A stretch of 64,000 bases of DNA from Cheiracanthium punctorium (lineage: Eukaryota; Arthropoda; Arachnida; Araneae; Cheiracanthiidae), in the NCBI GenBank assembly GCA_038373885.1, contig JAWZYV010019520.1:248001-312000 (forward strand), in the 5' to 3' direction. The notes below the pieces were generated by a model, which was given only the letters and a program-made list of their open reading frames with translations, did not search any database and was not told the origin of the DNA. Position numbers and translations under genes: made by a program. Numbering within the stretch: position 1 is the first letter of the stretch; each line of letters begins with the position of its first letter. This document shows, one piece after another, positions 10,909 through 20,799 of the stretch.

Positions 10909-11201
10909 CGTCAATACACTCAAGCTAGGGGTGGGTATATCCCTATTAAACTCTTCGGTCTTTATGAAGACATCCAAAAATTGTAGCAACCCTAACTTGC
11001 CGGTTGTTGGTGATTGGTGATTTTAAACTCATGAGCCACTTTAATGGTTGGTGGTCAGATGCCACTTAATTGACAACTTAATTGACAGCATAGTAAGTCG
11101 ATGCCGCCAATGCATTCAAGCTAGGGGTAGGGGTGGGCAAATCCCTTATTAAACTCTTCGGTCTTTATGAAGACATCCAAAAATTGTAGCAACCCTAACT
11201 T
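10877..11201 (+). repeat. Duplicated transposon 3' tail
   Basis: Segment 10,877-10,998 (Tc1 C-terminus plus downstream tail with ACTCTTCGGTCTTTATGAAG) is repeated at 11,073-11,201 with few changes. The interval 11,015-11,070 resembles 11,551-11,605 of the adjacent gypsy fragment (both contain GGTGATTTTAAACTCATGA). The two sources have been shuffled together, probably by a local duplication or gene-conversion event. Confidence 0.75.
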
Positions 11202-11226
11202 AAATAAATTTAATGAAAAATACTGT

Positions 11227-11906
11227 TTAAAAAAAAAAACATGATTTTCGTTGCATTAAGTCCAATAATTTTGACAACACCGTACTAAGTGTAAATTGCA
11301 ATAACTTTGAGCAGCGAAGCTGGCCGCGTTGGCGGTTAGTTTCCTTTAATTCTGGATCCTTTAATTGTTCCGCCCTGAACTCCCCAGTAGTTCTTGTCGG
11401 GACATGAATAACTATTGTTTTTAAATAACAGATCTTCTCATCCTTACACACTGGTCTGGAAAGCATATCTGCTACCACAATGCACTTTCTGGGAACAAAA
11501 TCAATCTTTAAGTTTATGATTGAATCTGAAGTGCTCATCTGGCTAACCTTCCAGTTGGTGATTTTAAACTCATGAATCACTTTAATGTTTGGTGTCAGAT
11601 GCCACTTTAATCTCTGAACCCTCAATATATCCCCTAAATTTGTCCAAGGCCCAGACCACAGCCAAAGCTTCTCGTTTGCGTGTGGAGTAATTCTTTTCAG
11701 CGGAGCTTAAAAGTCTACTGGCATATTCTGGGATGTTCATCAGCTGGAGTTTCACCTTGAAGAAAAGCTGCAAGCAAGGAGTAACCACTAACATCCGTTC
11801 GCATAGTAAAAGGTTTTGGCGGATCAACTTGCATTATTAAGGTATTATTAAAAAACATAATGTACAGACATTTGAAAAAAAATCTTATCTGTACATTTGT
11901 TGCCAT
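11227..11906 (-). pseudogene. Ty3/gypsy retrotransposon RNase H fragment
   Basis: Minus-strand pieces give the retrotransposon RNase H domain in order. FTMRTDVSGYSLLAAFLQGE (about 11,755-11,825) has the first acidic residue. EYASRLLSSAEKNYSTRKRE then ALAVVWALDKF (about 11,640-11,730) has the conserved E. VASDTKH has the next D. After a frame change, VPRKCIVVADMLSRP (about 11,445-11,490) matches the end of the domain in gypsy pol. The pieces lie in different frames, so it is dead. RT upstream and integrase downstream are absent at this locus. LTRs were not recognised. Confidence 0.85.
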
Positions 11907-12480
11907 AAAAATCTACTTGCACATAGTCCTAAGCCTGTAATAATACTGGTAAAACTAAAATTTAAATTTAAATATGAAAGATGTGAGTTTTGCAGCAAAC
12001 TTTTTATGGCTAATGTTACTTATAAAACAAAATTGTTATGAATTTAAAACAAAAAGAACCAAAAAATAAATGCCTGAACATCCTTTCCATTATATTATTT
12101 TGAAGGGTATGAACTGAACAACAAAAATCAACGCGCAAAAAACATTGTTAAAAAAGTTTCTTCGTTATTCTTTAAAAGCATCGATAGATGTAAAGAAAAC
12201 AATTCCATTATCATTTTCAAGTTTCCCTGACGGGTTGAATTTTGAGAGTATGACTTTTGCTTATAACAGTTGTTGGATCATGTGAGTTATGCATCAAAAC
12301 AAGATTTTCAGAATTTCTTTTTCAGCCTCAATATGTTTATTATGGTCAAAAAATCACTATCACAGTTCAATTCACCTGAAAAAGACGAACACTGTAATAC
12401 AAATAACTCAAAAGTCTCATTTTAAAAAGTGAATAATGTGACTTTTACATCTACGCCCTTCCTATTTATTATATAGTACA
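11907..12480. other. No recognised gene
   Basis: AT-rich spacer between two gypsy fragments. No gypsy protein sequence could be read here in any frame, so it separates the fragments rather than joining them. Confidence 0.35.
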
Positions 12481-12706
12481 GTGAGGTATTTTGGTTACCC
12501 CCCCCCCCCTTAGAGATGGCGCCCGGTGCGGTTGCACCGTTCGCTCTACCCTAGGACTGGCTCTGTAGCGATGGCGTCCGGGGTACGGTACCTATTTGGC
12601 ACCCCTCGCTCTTACTTTATGTCAAATTTTATTTGTCTCAGAGACGATTTAGCACCCCTCTGTGAGCGGCGCCCGGGGCATGATAGACCCCCGTCACCAC
12701 GCCACT
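12481..12706. repeat. GC-rich decayed repeat, possibly hAT-related
   Basis: The segment begins CAGTGAGGTATTTTGG and ends GTCACCACGCCACTG, with C-rich tracts and repeated GGCGCCCGG and CACCCCTC phrases. It resembles the CAGTGGCGT...GCCACTG elements of this window, but no 8-bp duplication was found, so the boundaries are uncertain. Confidence 0.35.
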
Positions 12707-12878
12707 GAACTTGATGCCCTTTTTTTAATACAATTTATTTTGTGCTCGCTCAATTCATAATCTTGGCAGCGCGGTCAGAGAGAAACACAGAACTATCACA
12801 AAACTGGAAAATAACATTGAAAACAGGCAAACAAGTATAAACGGTTATATGGATATAACAGTTACATGGAGTCGAATA

Positions 12879-13344
12879 CTAAGTTACATGAGTATTTACG
12901 GTAATTGCATCCTCCCCTGCACCTTCGAAGACCGGCCCTGCGAGGAGGAGCATTTCGGCATTCTTCCCAGTAATCTTTTCAGAAGCTACAGTTTTTTTCC
13001 GAGGACTACCTATTTTATTTAGGGGTACCACAGGAAGCTGGGTCTCTGTGACTTTCTGAAAAGGCGTTAGAGCCGATTCATGATAAGTACCCAAATTTTT
13101 CGTCAGATTTGTCACAACTGTTTGTACAAAGGTTATAGATGATTTCTGAGATAGTAAAATGAAAGGTCCGTCCTTTCTAGTCATCCATTTAGCACTTCCA
13201 CCCTGACTTGCTGTACTCAATGGAGGAAATTTCACCCACACCAAATCACCAAGTTCGTATTTTGGACTTTGCCTACGCGATTTGTCTGCGAACTGTTTAC
13301 GGCAATCTTGTCTGCTCTCAATATTTCCTTCTACCCAGAGCCTT
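12879..13344 (-). pseudogene. Ty3/gypsy integrase C-terminal fragment
   Basis: The open frame runs on the minus strand from at least 13,340 to a stop at 12,879-12,881. Residues IESRQDCRKQFADKSRRQ, then YELGDLVWVKFPPLSTAS (about 13,200-13,260) and RKDGPFILLSQKS match the tail of gypsy integrases, where a G-D-x-V-W-V block precedes a chromodomain-like or SH3-like fold. LGTYHESALTPF and PVVPLNKIGSPRKK follow. The domain seems intact in frame, but the catalytic core upstream is missing: at about 13,345 the sequence changes to unrelated repeat DNA. It lies on the wrong side of the RNase H fragment at 11,227-11,906 for a single colinear element. The 160 bp below 12,879 could be LTR sequence, not verified. 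Confidence 0.8.
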
Positions 13345-13465
13345 CTTATCGCATGGGCAAATCGGGATTTTGCCTAGGGCCCCAGCTCAAAAGGGCCCCC
13401 AATATCAATTGTTGTTCTGAAATATTCTTTCTTATACCAAAATTTTATGAAGAATGAAACAAATT

Positions 13466-13636
13466 CAGTAGCGTATCCAGAAATTTTTCATTAGGGGGGG
13501 GGGGTTACGACTACTGCAACTCATATATATGTATACGTGAGTGGGATAAGGAAGTGAAAAATATACATTTTGTATGGCAAAAAATTTCTCATGGGGGTGT
13601 TATGACCCCCTAATCCCCCCCTTGGCTACACCACTG
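13466..13636. mobile_element. Non-autonomous hAT element, family A copy 1
   Basis: It starts CAGTAGCGTATCCAGAAATT and ends CTTGGCTACACCACTG. The octamer AACAAATT flanks it exactly on both sides (13,458-13,465 and 13,637-13,644), the 8-bp duplication of hAT elements. The 171-bp interior has G- and C-rich arms around TTACGACTACTGCAACTC and a TA-rich centre shared with copies at 14,356, 17,018 and 21,252. It is non-coding. Confidence 0.95.
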
Positions 13637-13644
13637 AACAAATT

Positions 13645-14347
13645 TTATAGATGGGGACCCCCAAATTCATCGATGCCCGGGGCCCCTGTTGGTCATAATC
13701 AGGCTCTGCTTTTACCTGTGGCATTAATCTCTCGAAACGTTTTAAATAGGGTGTAAGTTCTAGCTAATATTAAGTTAGGAGTAACTAGTATATTAAATTT
13801 TCGATAAAATTATTAGATCTCCTGAAAGAAGTTAAAAGGTCAGAATTGACCCTTCATGGATTGAATAATTTTCTCTTACCAAAATAGTTAGACTGAAAGA
13901 AAAGAGTTATTTTTTGCAGTCTCATTCATAACTGGTATAGATTTGCACCTCTGAAGAGTGGATAATTTGGCTGGGATGTATTTTATATATATCTATTATG
14001 CATTTTATGTTATTCATGTCAAAATATTTGAGTAATAGCTATTGCGAATTAAGTTCCTTCCTATATAAATCGTATATTTTTTTCATCATACTCCTTCTTT
14101 TCCAAATTTTGGTTTATCTATTATACAATATCAGTTTAACATGTTCTTTCTGAGCATTTAAATACATGATCCGGTATGTGCTGCCTATCTATACGTGATA
14201 ACACAAACTAATACCACTCTACAACTTAAATATTACATATTCGTTTTTATTCCTACTTAATCTGGATTATTAGTCTAGTTGTTTTTGTGTTACTAAAAAC
14301 TAGTTAATGATCTATCTATTGCTATGTTATATGCTTGTTGTAAACTC
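13645..14347. other. No recognised gene
   Basis: An AT-rich spacer follows a short C-rich phrase (13,660-13,690) like the repeat debris at 13,375-13,395. Nothing codes convincingly. Confidence 0.3.
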
Positions 14348-14355
14348 TATATATG

Positions 14356-14520
14356 CAGTGGCGTAGCCAGAAATATTTCGCGGGGGGCGGGTTACGACTA
14401 CTGCAACTCATATATATGTATATGTGTGTGTGATAAGAGAGTGAATACACATTTTGTATGGCAAAAAATTCCCCGGGGGGGGGATTATGACCCCCCCTAA
14501 CACCCTTGGCTACGCCACTG
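14356..14520. mobile_element. Non-autonomous hAT element, family A copy 2
   Basis: It starts CAGTGGCGTAGCCAG and ends TTGGCTACGCCACTG, 165 bp. The exact 8-bp flanking duplication is TATATATG (14,348-14,355 and 14,521-14,528). It shares the TTACGACTACTGCAACTC interior with the other copies. Confidence 0.95.
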
Positions 14521-14537
14521 TATATATGTATATATAT

Positions 14538-14972
14538 AGGGTGTCCCATAATAATTGGGACACACTTTAAGGGGAGGTAGGGCATATAATAAGGAATGGG
14601 AATCGCATAACAATATGGGGTTGGAAACGCCGTTTTGCCTTACCTGTTAATAATCACTTTGGAAAAAGAGCCGAAGTGTTTGTCTAAATTTTTAACCAAG
14701 TTTCATAGATAACGAGCTTTTCTTCAGAAATTTCATCCATGAAATCAAATAGAATCTTTAAACTATTAATTTTAGTCACTTTTCTGCGAAAGGTACCGTT
14801 TTGTATGAACAGGTGTCGAAAAGTTCACTATTATTTCAGCACTTGTTCCAAAGTGATTATTAATATAGCTACAAAAATACGTTTCCGATCCCACATCCCT
14901 ATGTGATTCTGAATCCTTATCTCGTCCCCTACCACCCTTTAAAATTTGTCCCAATAATTCTGGGACACCCTG
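14538..14972. mobile_element. mariner-type MITE, GGGTGTCCCA ends
   Basis: The left end GGGTGTCCCATAATAATTGG and the right end, read in reverse complement as GGGTGTCCCAGAATTATTGG, form terminal inverted repeats of about 28 bp flanked by TA. The 435-bp interior shows no transposase motif. Ends starting GGGTGTCC after TA also occur at 28,670 and 51,551, which belong to related but distinct families. Confidence 0.8.
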
Positions 14973-14975
14973 TAT

Positions 14976-15312
14976 ATACAATTATTGTTTTCTTTTGTAA
15001 TTCGCGTACTCAACAATATGACGTAATTTTTCTTTTTCCTTTCGAGAACCATTGGAAAATGGTCTGAATTATCTTCATTTATTTTCATATCTTCGAGACA
15101 TTTTAACATAAAAAGGCTCAAGTTCAGTACACGAGCTTATGAATGTATGGAGCACATTTTGCTATCAGGGATTTTTTTTTGTACGGGGCTGTATACAAAT
15201 TTTAATTTTGTGCATATTTAGATTTAATCCCGCCAAAAAATGTTATATATACTATAAAATTCTGTACCTTTTACGTAACTTAGTAGTTTATTGTATATTC
15301 TACGATCAATAT
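14976..15312. other. No recognised gene
   Basis: AT-rich spacer between two MITEs, with no repeat boundary or coding signal that I could support. Confidence 0.3.
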
Positions 15313-15316
15313 TTAA

Positions 15317-15756
15317 CCCTTTGAGGCGCAACCCTTTCCCAAAGCTGAAAAAAGGGCATCCGTTGCCATCGCTCGACTTAATTACCAGCAAGATGGTGGA
15401 CGACAGCTGTCGTCAAAAAAGGGTCTCTAGATCTGTGGCACGCGATGAACGTTTCGATTGCCCGCCATCTTGCTGTTAGTTAAGTCGAGCGATGGCAACG
15501 GATGCCCTTTTTTCAGCATTGGGCAATCTATCCAGCTGTTCTCGCATTCTTCCATTATTCAGCAGATGTCAGTGCTATTAAAAATAATCGTGACAATTTT
15601 TTTACGGGAAATGACGTTCTAAAAAGTAAAGGATTCTCGTGGAGCGAAGTCACCCGCAACTATTTTTATAGAAATCCAATCTATTCTTCGTGACTGGCAA
15701 CAGTCAAAACGTCAGAGTTTGGTGTTTCCAGAGCGGGAACACTGCGCGTTAAAGGG
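15317..15756. mobile_element. piggyBac-type MITE, copy 1
   Basis: CCCTTTGAGGCGCA at the left and TGCGCGTTAAAGGG at the right are inverted ends flanked on both sides by TTAA (15,313-15,316 and 15,757-15,760), the piggyBac target. Inside, CCGTTGCCATCGCTCGACTT (15,360) is the inverted partner of AAGTCGAGCGATGGCAACGG (15,483), so about 35-bp arms form a second hairpin containing CAAGATGG/CCATCTTG. The 440-bp element is non-coding. Confidence 0.9.
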
Positions 15757-15760
15757 TTAA

Positions 15761-16866
15761 GCAATAAAAGCCTAGGTCAGTGTTGTTTTGGGGCACCCTT
15801 TATATCGATAGATATATATGGGAAAAAAAGTCGATGTCGTTTGTATTTGCTTCTGATTTTTCTTCCACTCAGTTTGCAAAATTGAAGTGAAAAATGAAAA
15901 TGTTTCGCCAAAAGCGTGGATAAAACACAGAAACGGTAACCCAGATCAGCCATATCCACAAATTCCTTACCACTGCCATTGGCCGAAGCAGGAGCAGACG
16001 CCATCCCGTCGCTATGGCAACGAGGAAAATCACAGCATCAAGCCATCAAGCTCCGCCTCGCGGTCGAGGGGCTCCTGTGGCTAGACGGAAAAGAAACCCA
16101 CAGAGAAAAATCCCCCAAACTCCTTTGTCTCCCCTCATTAAATTAAAACCATTAAAACGTTTATCGGGAATTTTCTGTCACACTTCGATAATTAAGCGAT
16201 GAATGAAGAATACTTAATCAAAATGCGTAGGATGGTTGTCAAAGACAAGAATAGGCAGACGGCGTGTTTTGAGATTTAGTTCCTAATAATTTATTTTTAT
16301 CTCATTTAATTAAAAACATAATTTGTTTAAAATTTTAATTGTGACATATATTAAGAGATTCCAATTTCATTTTCTCTGGAATTGGATGCCGGGATCAAGA
16401 GGCAATTGCGTGTCAAGGAGAATTTTTTTATTTTTATTTTATTTAAAAATCACGTTTCTAGGCATTCTGATTTTAAATACATAGATTTTAATGACTTAAC
16501 CAGTGTACGATTGAGCTAATTTACAGAGAAATGCATTTATTATCAGCATTTTTTTTTTTTTTTTTTTCACTCCACGCTGAAAGGGTTTTGGATGTATTGC
16601 ATTATATCGATTTCATTTTCATTGACGATATTTCTCTTGTGGGTAAGATGATGCTAATTAATTAGTGATGTGTAAATAAATCTCAATTATTTGAGGATGG
16701 GATTTTTAGATCAAAAGAGTGTTTGTGTTTCGTTTGTTAGGTCAGAATGGCATATTATTCATCCACTAATAGCCATGCACAAAATTAACCCTTCCAGACA
16801 AATGCGCCCACATTTGAGGACACGTTTGAAAAAGGTACTCGGTGTGACTACAGTGAAACCACTCCG
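15761..16866. other. No recognised gene; poly-T tract
   Basis: This stretch holds a moderately GC-rich patch (15,940-16,120) with short open frames matching nothing I know. It also has a run of about 19 T residues near 16,549-16,567, possibly the tail of an old minus-strand retroposon. Confidence 0.3.
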
Positions 16867-17017
16867 CGCAGGTGGTGTAGTGACTAAAGAAGCACAGTGG
16901 CGTAGCTAGGGGTGGGGACAATAAGGGCCATTTGTCCCCGGATGCAGTACACAACGGGGCCCCAAACTGTACTGTACATAAAAAATTCATCATTACATTT
17001 TGACGAATAGGAGGGGG

Positions 17018-17182
17018 CAGGGGCGTAGCCAGAAATTTTTCATGGGGGGGTTACGACTACTACAATTCATATATACGTATACCTGTGTGTGACAATGTAG
17101 TGAAGAATATGCATTTTGTATGGGAAAAAATTCCTCATGGGGGGTTATGACCCCCCTACCCCCCCCCTTGGCTACGCCCCTG
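17018..17182. mobile_element. Non-autonomous hAT element, family A copy 3 (nested)
   Basis: It starts CAGGGGCGTAGCCAG and ends TTGGCTACGCCCCTG. The exact 8-bp duplication is GGAGGGGG (17,010-17,017 and 17,183-17,190). It sits inside the hAT element at 16,895 and is therefore younger. Confidence 0.95.
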
Positions 17183-17240
17183 GGAGGGGGCTCAAAATTT
17201 TCAGCTGTCCCCGGATGCTGAAAACCCTAGTTACTCCTCT

Positions 17241-17474
17241 CTGGTTGTGTGTGATTATGGCAACGCTACCCTAGGGCGATCTGCCAAGGGGGGGTGCCTT
17301 GGTAGGTGGACTTTCTAAGGGTTCTAACGCGTATTCACGTTACATCTGGAGAAAACCTACCAAAACTCCAGACCGTTAGATCGACACCCGCGCGATGGGA
17401 CCCGAACCCGGGATCTTCACACTTCGGCCATCTACCATTTTCAGTGGCATAACCACTGTGCCACGGTGAGGCAC
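17241..17474 (-). mobile_element. tRNA-derived SINE (nested, minus strand)
   Basis: On the minus strand the A box TGGCACAGTGG (17,453-17,463) and B box GGTTCGGGTCC (17,398-17,408) have tRNA-like spacing. The 234-bp unit is flanked by an exact 12-bp duplication AGTTACTCCTCT (17,229-17,240 and 17,475-17,486), typical of LINE-driven insertion. The body contains TTTTCTCCAGATGTAACGTG, shared with copies at 17,877 and 24,507. It lies within the right end of the hAT element at 16,895. Confidence 0.9.
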
Positions 17475-17876
17475 AGTTACTCCTCTGAAGAACCATTCTA
17501 GCACATCTTGGGTTCGATTCCTGCTTGGGCTTGGGTGTTAACATGTCCGTCCCTTCATAGCGGGTAACGCTGGTCGCCCATAATAAAATGGCCAGTAATT
17601 CGAGCCTTAGTATTGACGATTGCTTGATGAGCAAGCGTCTGCCCTTTGAGGGAAAAAAAAAACTAAAACTAAAAAAAAAAAAACCCTCCAAAAACAAAAA
17701 ACGGCGAAACCTTCGAAAGTTGGACATTTGCAGTTTCAGTTTCCACAAAAAAAGTTCTACTTTCAGAGGTATCCAACTTAATATTTCAATATCATGGCCA
17801 CCTACCGTTCCCTAGAAAAGTGTCGAACTTTGTGTGTGTGTATGTTTTTTTTTATGACAAAGGTACGCAAGGACTA

Positions 17877-18068
17877 TCTGCAAAGGATGGGGGATGCCTT
17901 GAGCGGAGGACCTTTTAAAGTGCTTTAACGTGTATTCACGTTATATCTGGAGAAAACCGTTCAAAACCCCAGACCGTTCGATCGACAGCCGCGTCATAGA
18001 TCCGAATGCTTGACCTTTACACTTTAACTATCTACCATGTTCAGTGCCTTATCCACTCAGCCATAGGC
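17877..18068 (-). mobile_element. tRNA-derived SINE, older copy
   Basis: The segment aligns with the minus-strand SINE at 17,241-17,474 along its length (shared phrases GTATTCACGTTA, TCTGGAGAAAACC, CAGACCGTT). Its A and B boxes are eroded, so it is an older relative. Borders are approximate and no duplication was recognised. Confidence 0.7.
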
Positions 18069-18610
18069 AGGGCCGTAGTGTTAATGAGGATGTTGATCAA
18101 CAATTCTGGCAATCATTCCCATTCTCCCCAAAGCACCAGTTTTAACCATAGATATAGGAATCTCTAGATTGAGCATAACGAGAGAAAACTTGTTGCCTCC
18201 AAATGGTAGACATGATAGTGGCACGCGCATGCGCAAAATGGCAATAACTTAAATTATAATGGTATTTTCAATCATTTTAGAACGATCTGCATTTTAAAAA
18301 GTACTCGTATCGAAATGTTTTTCTTCGAACTTATTTATTTTTCTGAAGTATTGCAACGAATGTTCTATTTTACATCGACGGCAGCTATGATAGTGGCAGA
18401 AATGGGCTGCGTTTTTGGCAACAAAAAGTACACGATTAGGAACATTGGATGAGCAATCTAGGTATTCCTAAATCTATGATTTTAACGTCTGAAGGGTCCT
18501 TGGTGAGGATTGTCATGCAGTGGCTCTTCCTACTGCATTCCACAAGTGCTCTATGGGATTGAGGTAGGGAGACATCGCTTGCCACACCATACGGTGAATA
18601 CTCTCCTCTT
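18069..18610 (-). pseudogene. Tc1-like transposase C-terminus, split by a MITE
   Basis: On the minus strand 18,481-18,605 reads VWQAMSPYLNPIEHLWNAVG followed by RATA, the block carrying the third catalytic E of Tc1 transposases (usual W-P-x-x-S-P-D-L-N-P-I-E-H-L-W). The sequence then meets a 332-bp insertion. Beyond it (18,075-18,146) the frame continues to a stop, where a Tc1 C-terminus would be. Stops and frame changes make it a relic. The N-terminal half is absent. Confidence 0.75.
18147..18478. mobile_element. hAT-like MITE with CATAGATATAGGAAT ends
   Basis: The left end CATAGATATAGGAATCTCTA and the right end (reverse complement CATAGATTTAGGAATACCTA) match at most positions. The flanks GTTTTAAC and ATTTTAAC (18,139-18,146 and 18,479-18,486) fit an 8-bp duplication with one change. 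It interrupts the Tc1 relic. The 332-bp interior is non-coding. Confidence 0.8.
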
Positions 18611-19800
18611 CCACATAATAGTAGACTTCGTAACTTAAATTTTGGACGCCGCGGTAACTAGGGCAGAGGACGTGGATATTAGCTTAAATCGCAACGACGA
18701 TCAAAAGTTCTCAGGGTAATTTTTGCTGCGAGCCTTCGAAAGCAAATTTTTCATTATTTCTTCAATCTGAATTACCAATTTTTAAGAAAAAGTAGTATTT
18801 AAAAAACTTTTCAAATATATATAATAGCAGTTTTTGGGTAAAGCTTTAAACAAGAACATGAATCAAACGAATCGACTCTTTTGCCCGTGTAATGCCGAAT
18901 CCGCGGAAAGAAAACCGAAGATAACTGGTATGTCTCTATCCTAAACAACAGCCTTAAATGAAGCCTTAAGGCTGTTGTTTCGAAGAAACAGAATATCTCT
19001 CATAGTCGTTGTACACAAATTAAAATAAACTAATTGCATGGGAGACTCAAAAATTTCTGGATGATTCTTAAAAGCTTCACTGCATACATACAGTAATAAA
19101 TGAAAAAACAATGCCTTTTATGAATCTTTCTGAAAAAATTCTTTAACATGGAACCGTACAGCAAAAATTTTCGAAGAGTAACACATCCTGCCAAATTTTC
19201 GATTTTTAAGAATTTTCCTGAAAGTTCCGTTATTGGTGCAGGTTTATCACTCATTACAGTGTATAGTACAGCTTCTAAAGAGAAATTGTAAAAATTTTGA
19301 AGTGCTTGACATAATTATTTTATGTTTATGTGTCAAAATCACATGATTTTTTTCGAATTACACCCTTGATGATTATTAAGCGCGGATGGTCCGTCACTTT
19401 CAGATTTTAAGGCTGATCGAGCAGTTCAAAAATGGTTCCATGCATGTGATCGAAAGCTTTCCTTTTAGCTATGAATGCAGACGTGAAACAACGGCAATTT
19501 TCTCTAACGTAATTATTGATTGATGTCTTTGTAAACTTGGTAATGAGAAAATTAAAAGTGTATCTACAATATACTTGTATTATTTGAGCGTTTCTTTTTA
19601 TATCAGATGTATATTTTATTGTTTCGGAGGAAACTGCAGTAAGCTTACTGAGTAAGTGAATCCTTTTTTTTCTTTCTCTCATGGCATTTTTCATACTCAA
19701 TCGTTTTAAAGTTCAGCGAAAAAAATTGCAACGGCAGTTTATAGTTACTACGGAAATTTTAGGTTTGTGCCGTGAACTGAATAGTTTTTGCTGCTGACTG
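18611..19800. other. No recognised gene
   Basis: About 1.2 kb of AT-rich sequence whose short open frames on both strands show no domain I recognise. A local inverted repeat around AAGCCTTAAGGCTT (18,950-18,975) is the only structure noticed. Confidence 0.3.
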
Positions 19801-19940
19801 CGTGACAGAAATTTGCGAGACGAGACAGAGATTTGCAGTAATTTTGCGAGACGAGACAGGCACATTTTACATTGTGATATAGGGATTTTTGCGAGAAGAG
19901 ACAAAGCTTTTCAGGAATTTTGCGAGACGAGACAGCCTAT
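19801..19940 (+). repeat. Short tandem block with GCGAGACGAGACA motif
   Basis: TTGCGAGACGAGACA or a one-base variant occurs four times within about 140 bp (19,815, 19,850, 19,890, 19,921), each preceded by T-rich sequence. The same motif lies on the minus strand at 1,640-1,700, where TTTGCAGC-like flanking words also recur, so this is a dispersed repeat of unknown origin. Confidence 0.6.
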
Positions 19941-20795
19941 TTTTTATCTCGCGTCCATCCCTATTTGCTGCTCATAAAAGCTCGTGGCATTATTTGCTGC
20001 AAGCTTCCAAATCTTATTTCGATCCCTGCACCAGTGTGCATAATGATAGAAAAGTAGTAGAGAGAAGTCTTCAAAAGAAACTTTGGGACTATCAGTAGGA
20101 TCCAAGAGCGGATCCCCCCTCCCCAGGTACTTTTTTATAAAGTCAGTTTTCTGATAATGATGACCTATTTCAAAGCGATTTTGAACTGAAATTCAAGCTT
20201 TGCTAAAAAGAAACAGCCTATAGTTTGACCTTACTGAACAGCAGTCGAAAATAATAATTTATCTTTAAAAACGAAGATGCGTTCGGGAGCTATCCGCGAT
20301 TTCTAATGAGCGTTTGAAAATGGATACACTCGCATCATACCACACTTTGAGAGGAAAAAAGATATACCTGGCTCGAAATGCCTGTCGGAGGGGGGAAGTA
20401 TATTAAGTGTCCCCTCCCTTTTCAGGTCGCTCTATAGAGTATTATCTTCGTTACGTGAACTCAAAGAAAAAGAGCACGGGGTCGGCACACGTGCAACAAG
20501 CGAAGAACCCACAGATGTTTGTTCCGCTTACTTGCGCTGATCTTGGTCCTCCGCTACAGCTTTGTTAGAGTACGGTGGGATATGTTATTATTATTTTTTT
20601 CTTTATTTCATCTAAAATGTGAATAAAAAAATTAATGAAGATGCACGTGATTTCAGGAAAATATGTAATGAGGTTCATATTTCGTACTGATGCTGGTGAT
20701 TTCATTTTTTCTTTCTTTCTTTTTCTCCTTTTTTTCTTTTTTACGAACCTATGTCCTTAATATGCAGGGTATCTGAAAAGTAAGCACTCATTTTT
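19941..20795. other. No recognised gene
   Basis: Mixed AT-rich sequence with a pyrimidine tract (20,705-20,745) before the next piggyBac-type MITE. No coding signal was recognised. Confidence 0.3.
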
Positions 20796-20799
20796 TTAA

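Larger units (their letters stand above)
16895..17487. mobile_element. hAT element carrying two younger insertions
   Basis: The ends CAGTGGCGTAGCTAGGG and (reverse complement) CAGAGGAGTAACTAGGG agree at 14 of 17 positions. The flanks AAGAAGCA (16,887-16,894) and AAGAACCA (17,488-17,495) agree at seven of eight, an aged 8-bp duplication. Without the inner hAT MITE (17,018-17,182) and the inner SINE (17,241-17,474) it shrinks to under 200 bp of GTCCCCGGATGC-containing non-coding sequence. Confidence 0.85.
16868..17690 (+). mobile_element. tRNA-derived SINE, split by a nested hAT element
   Basis: The pol III A box lies in GGTGGTGTAGTGACTAAAG (16,871) and the B box in GGTTCGATTCC (17,511-17,521). 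They are about 600 bp apart, but removing the hAT insertion 16,895-17,487 and one copy of its duplication brings them to tRNA-like spacing of about 37 bp. The 3' part ends near A-rich sequence (17,650-17,690). A related, unsplit copy lies at 49,856. The outer ends are approximate and no target duplication was identified. Confidence 0.75.

Noticed and set aside
12481..12706. Complete hAT element
   Set aside because: The ends look like CAGTG...CACTG, but the flanking octamers ATATAGTA and AACTTGAT do not match.
17398..17521. B-box-like GGTTCGANTCC sequences as real tRNA genes
   Set aside because: They belong to SINEs with poly-A-type or LINE-like tails and target duplications. No full cloverleaf with acceptor stem could be formed by eye.
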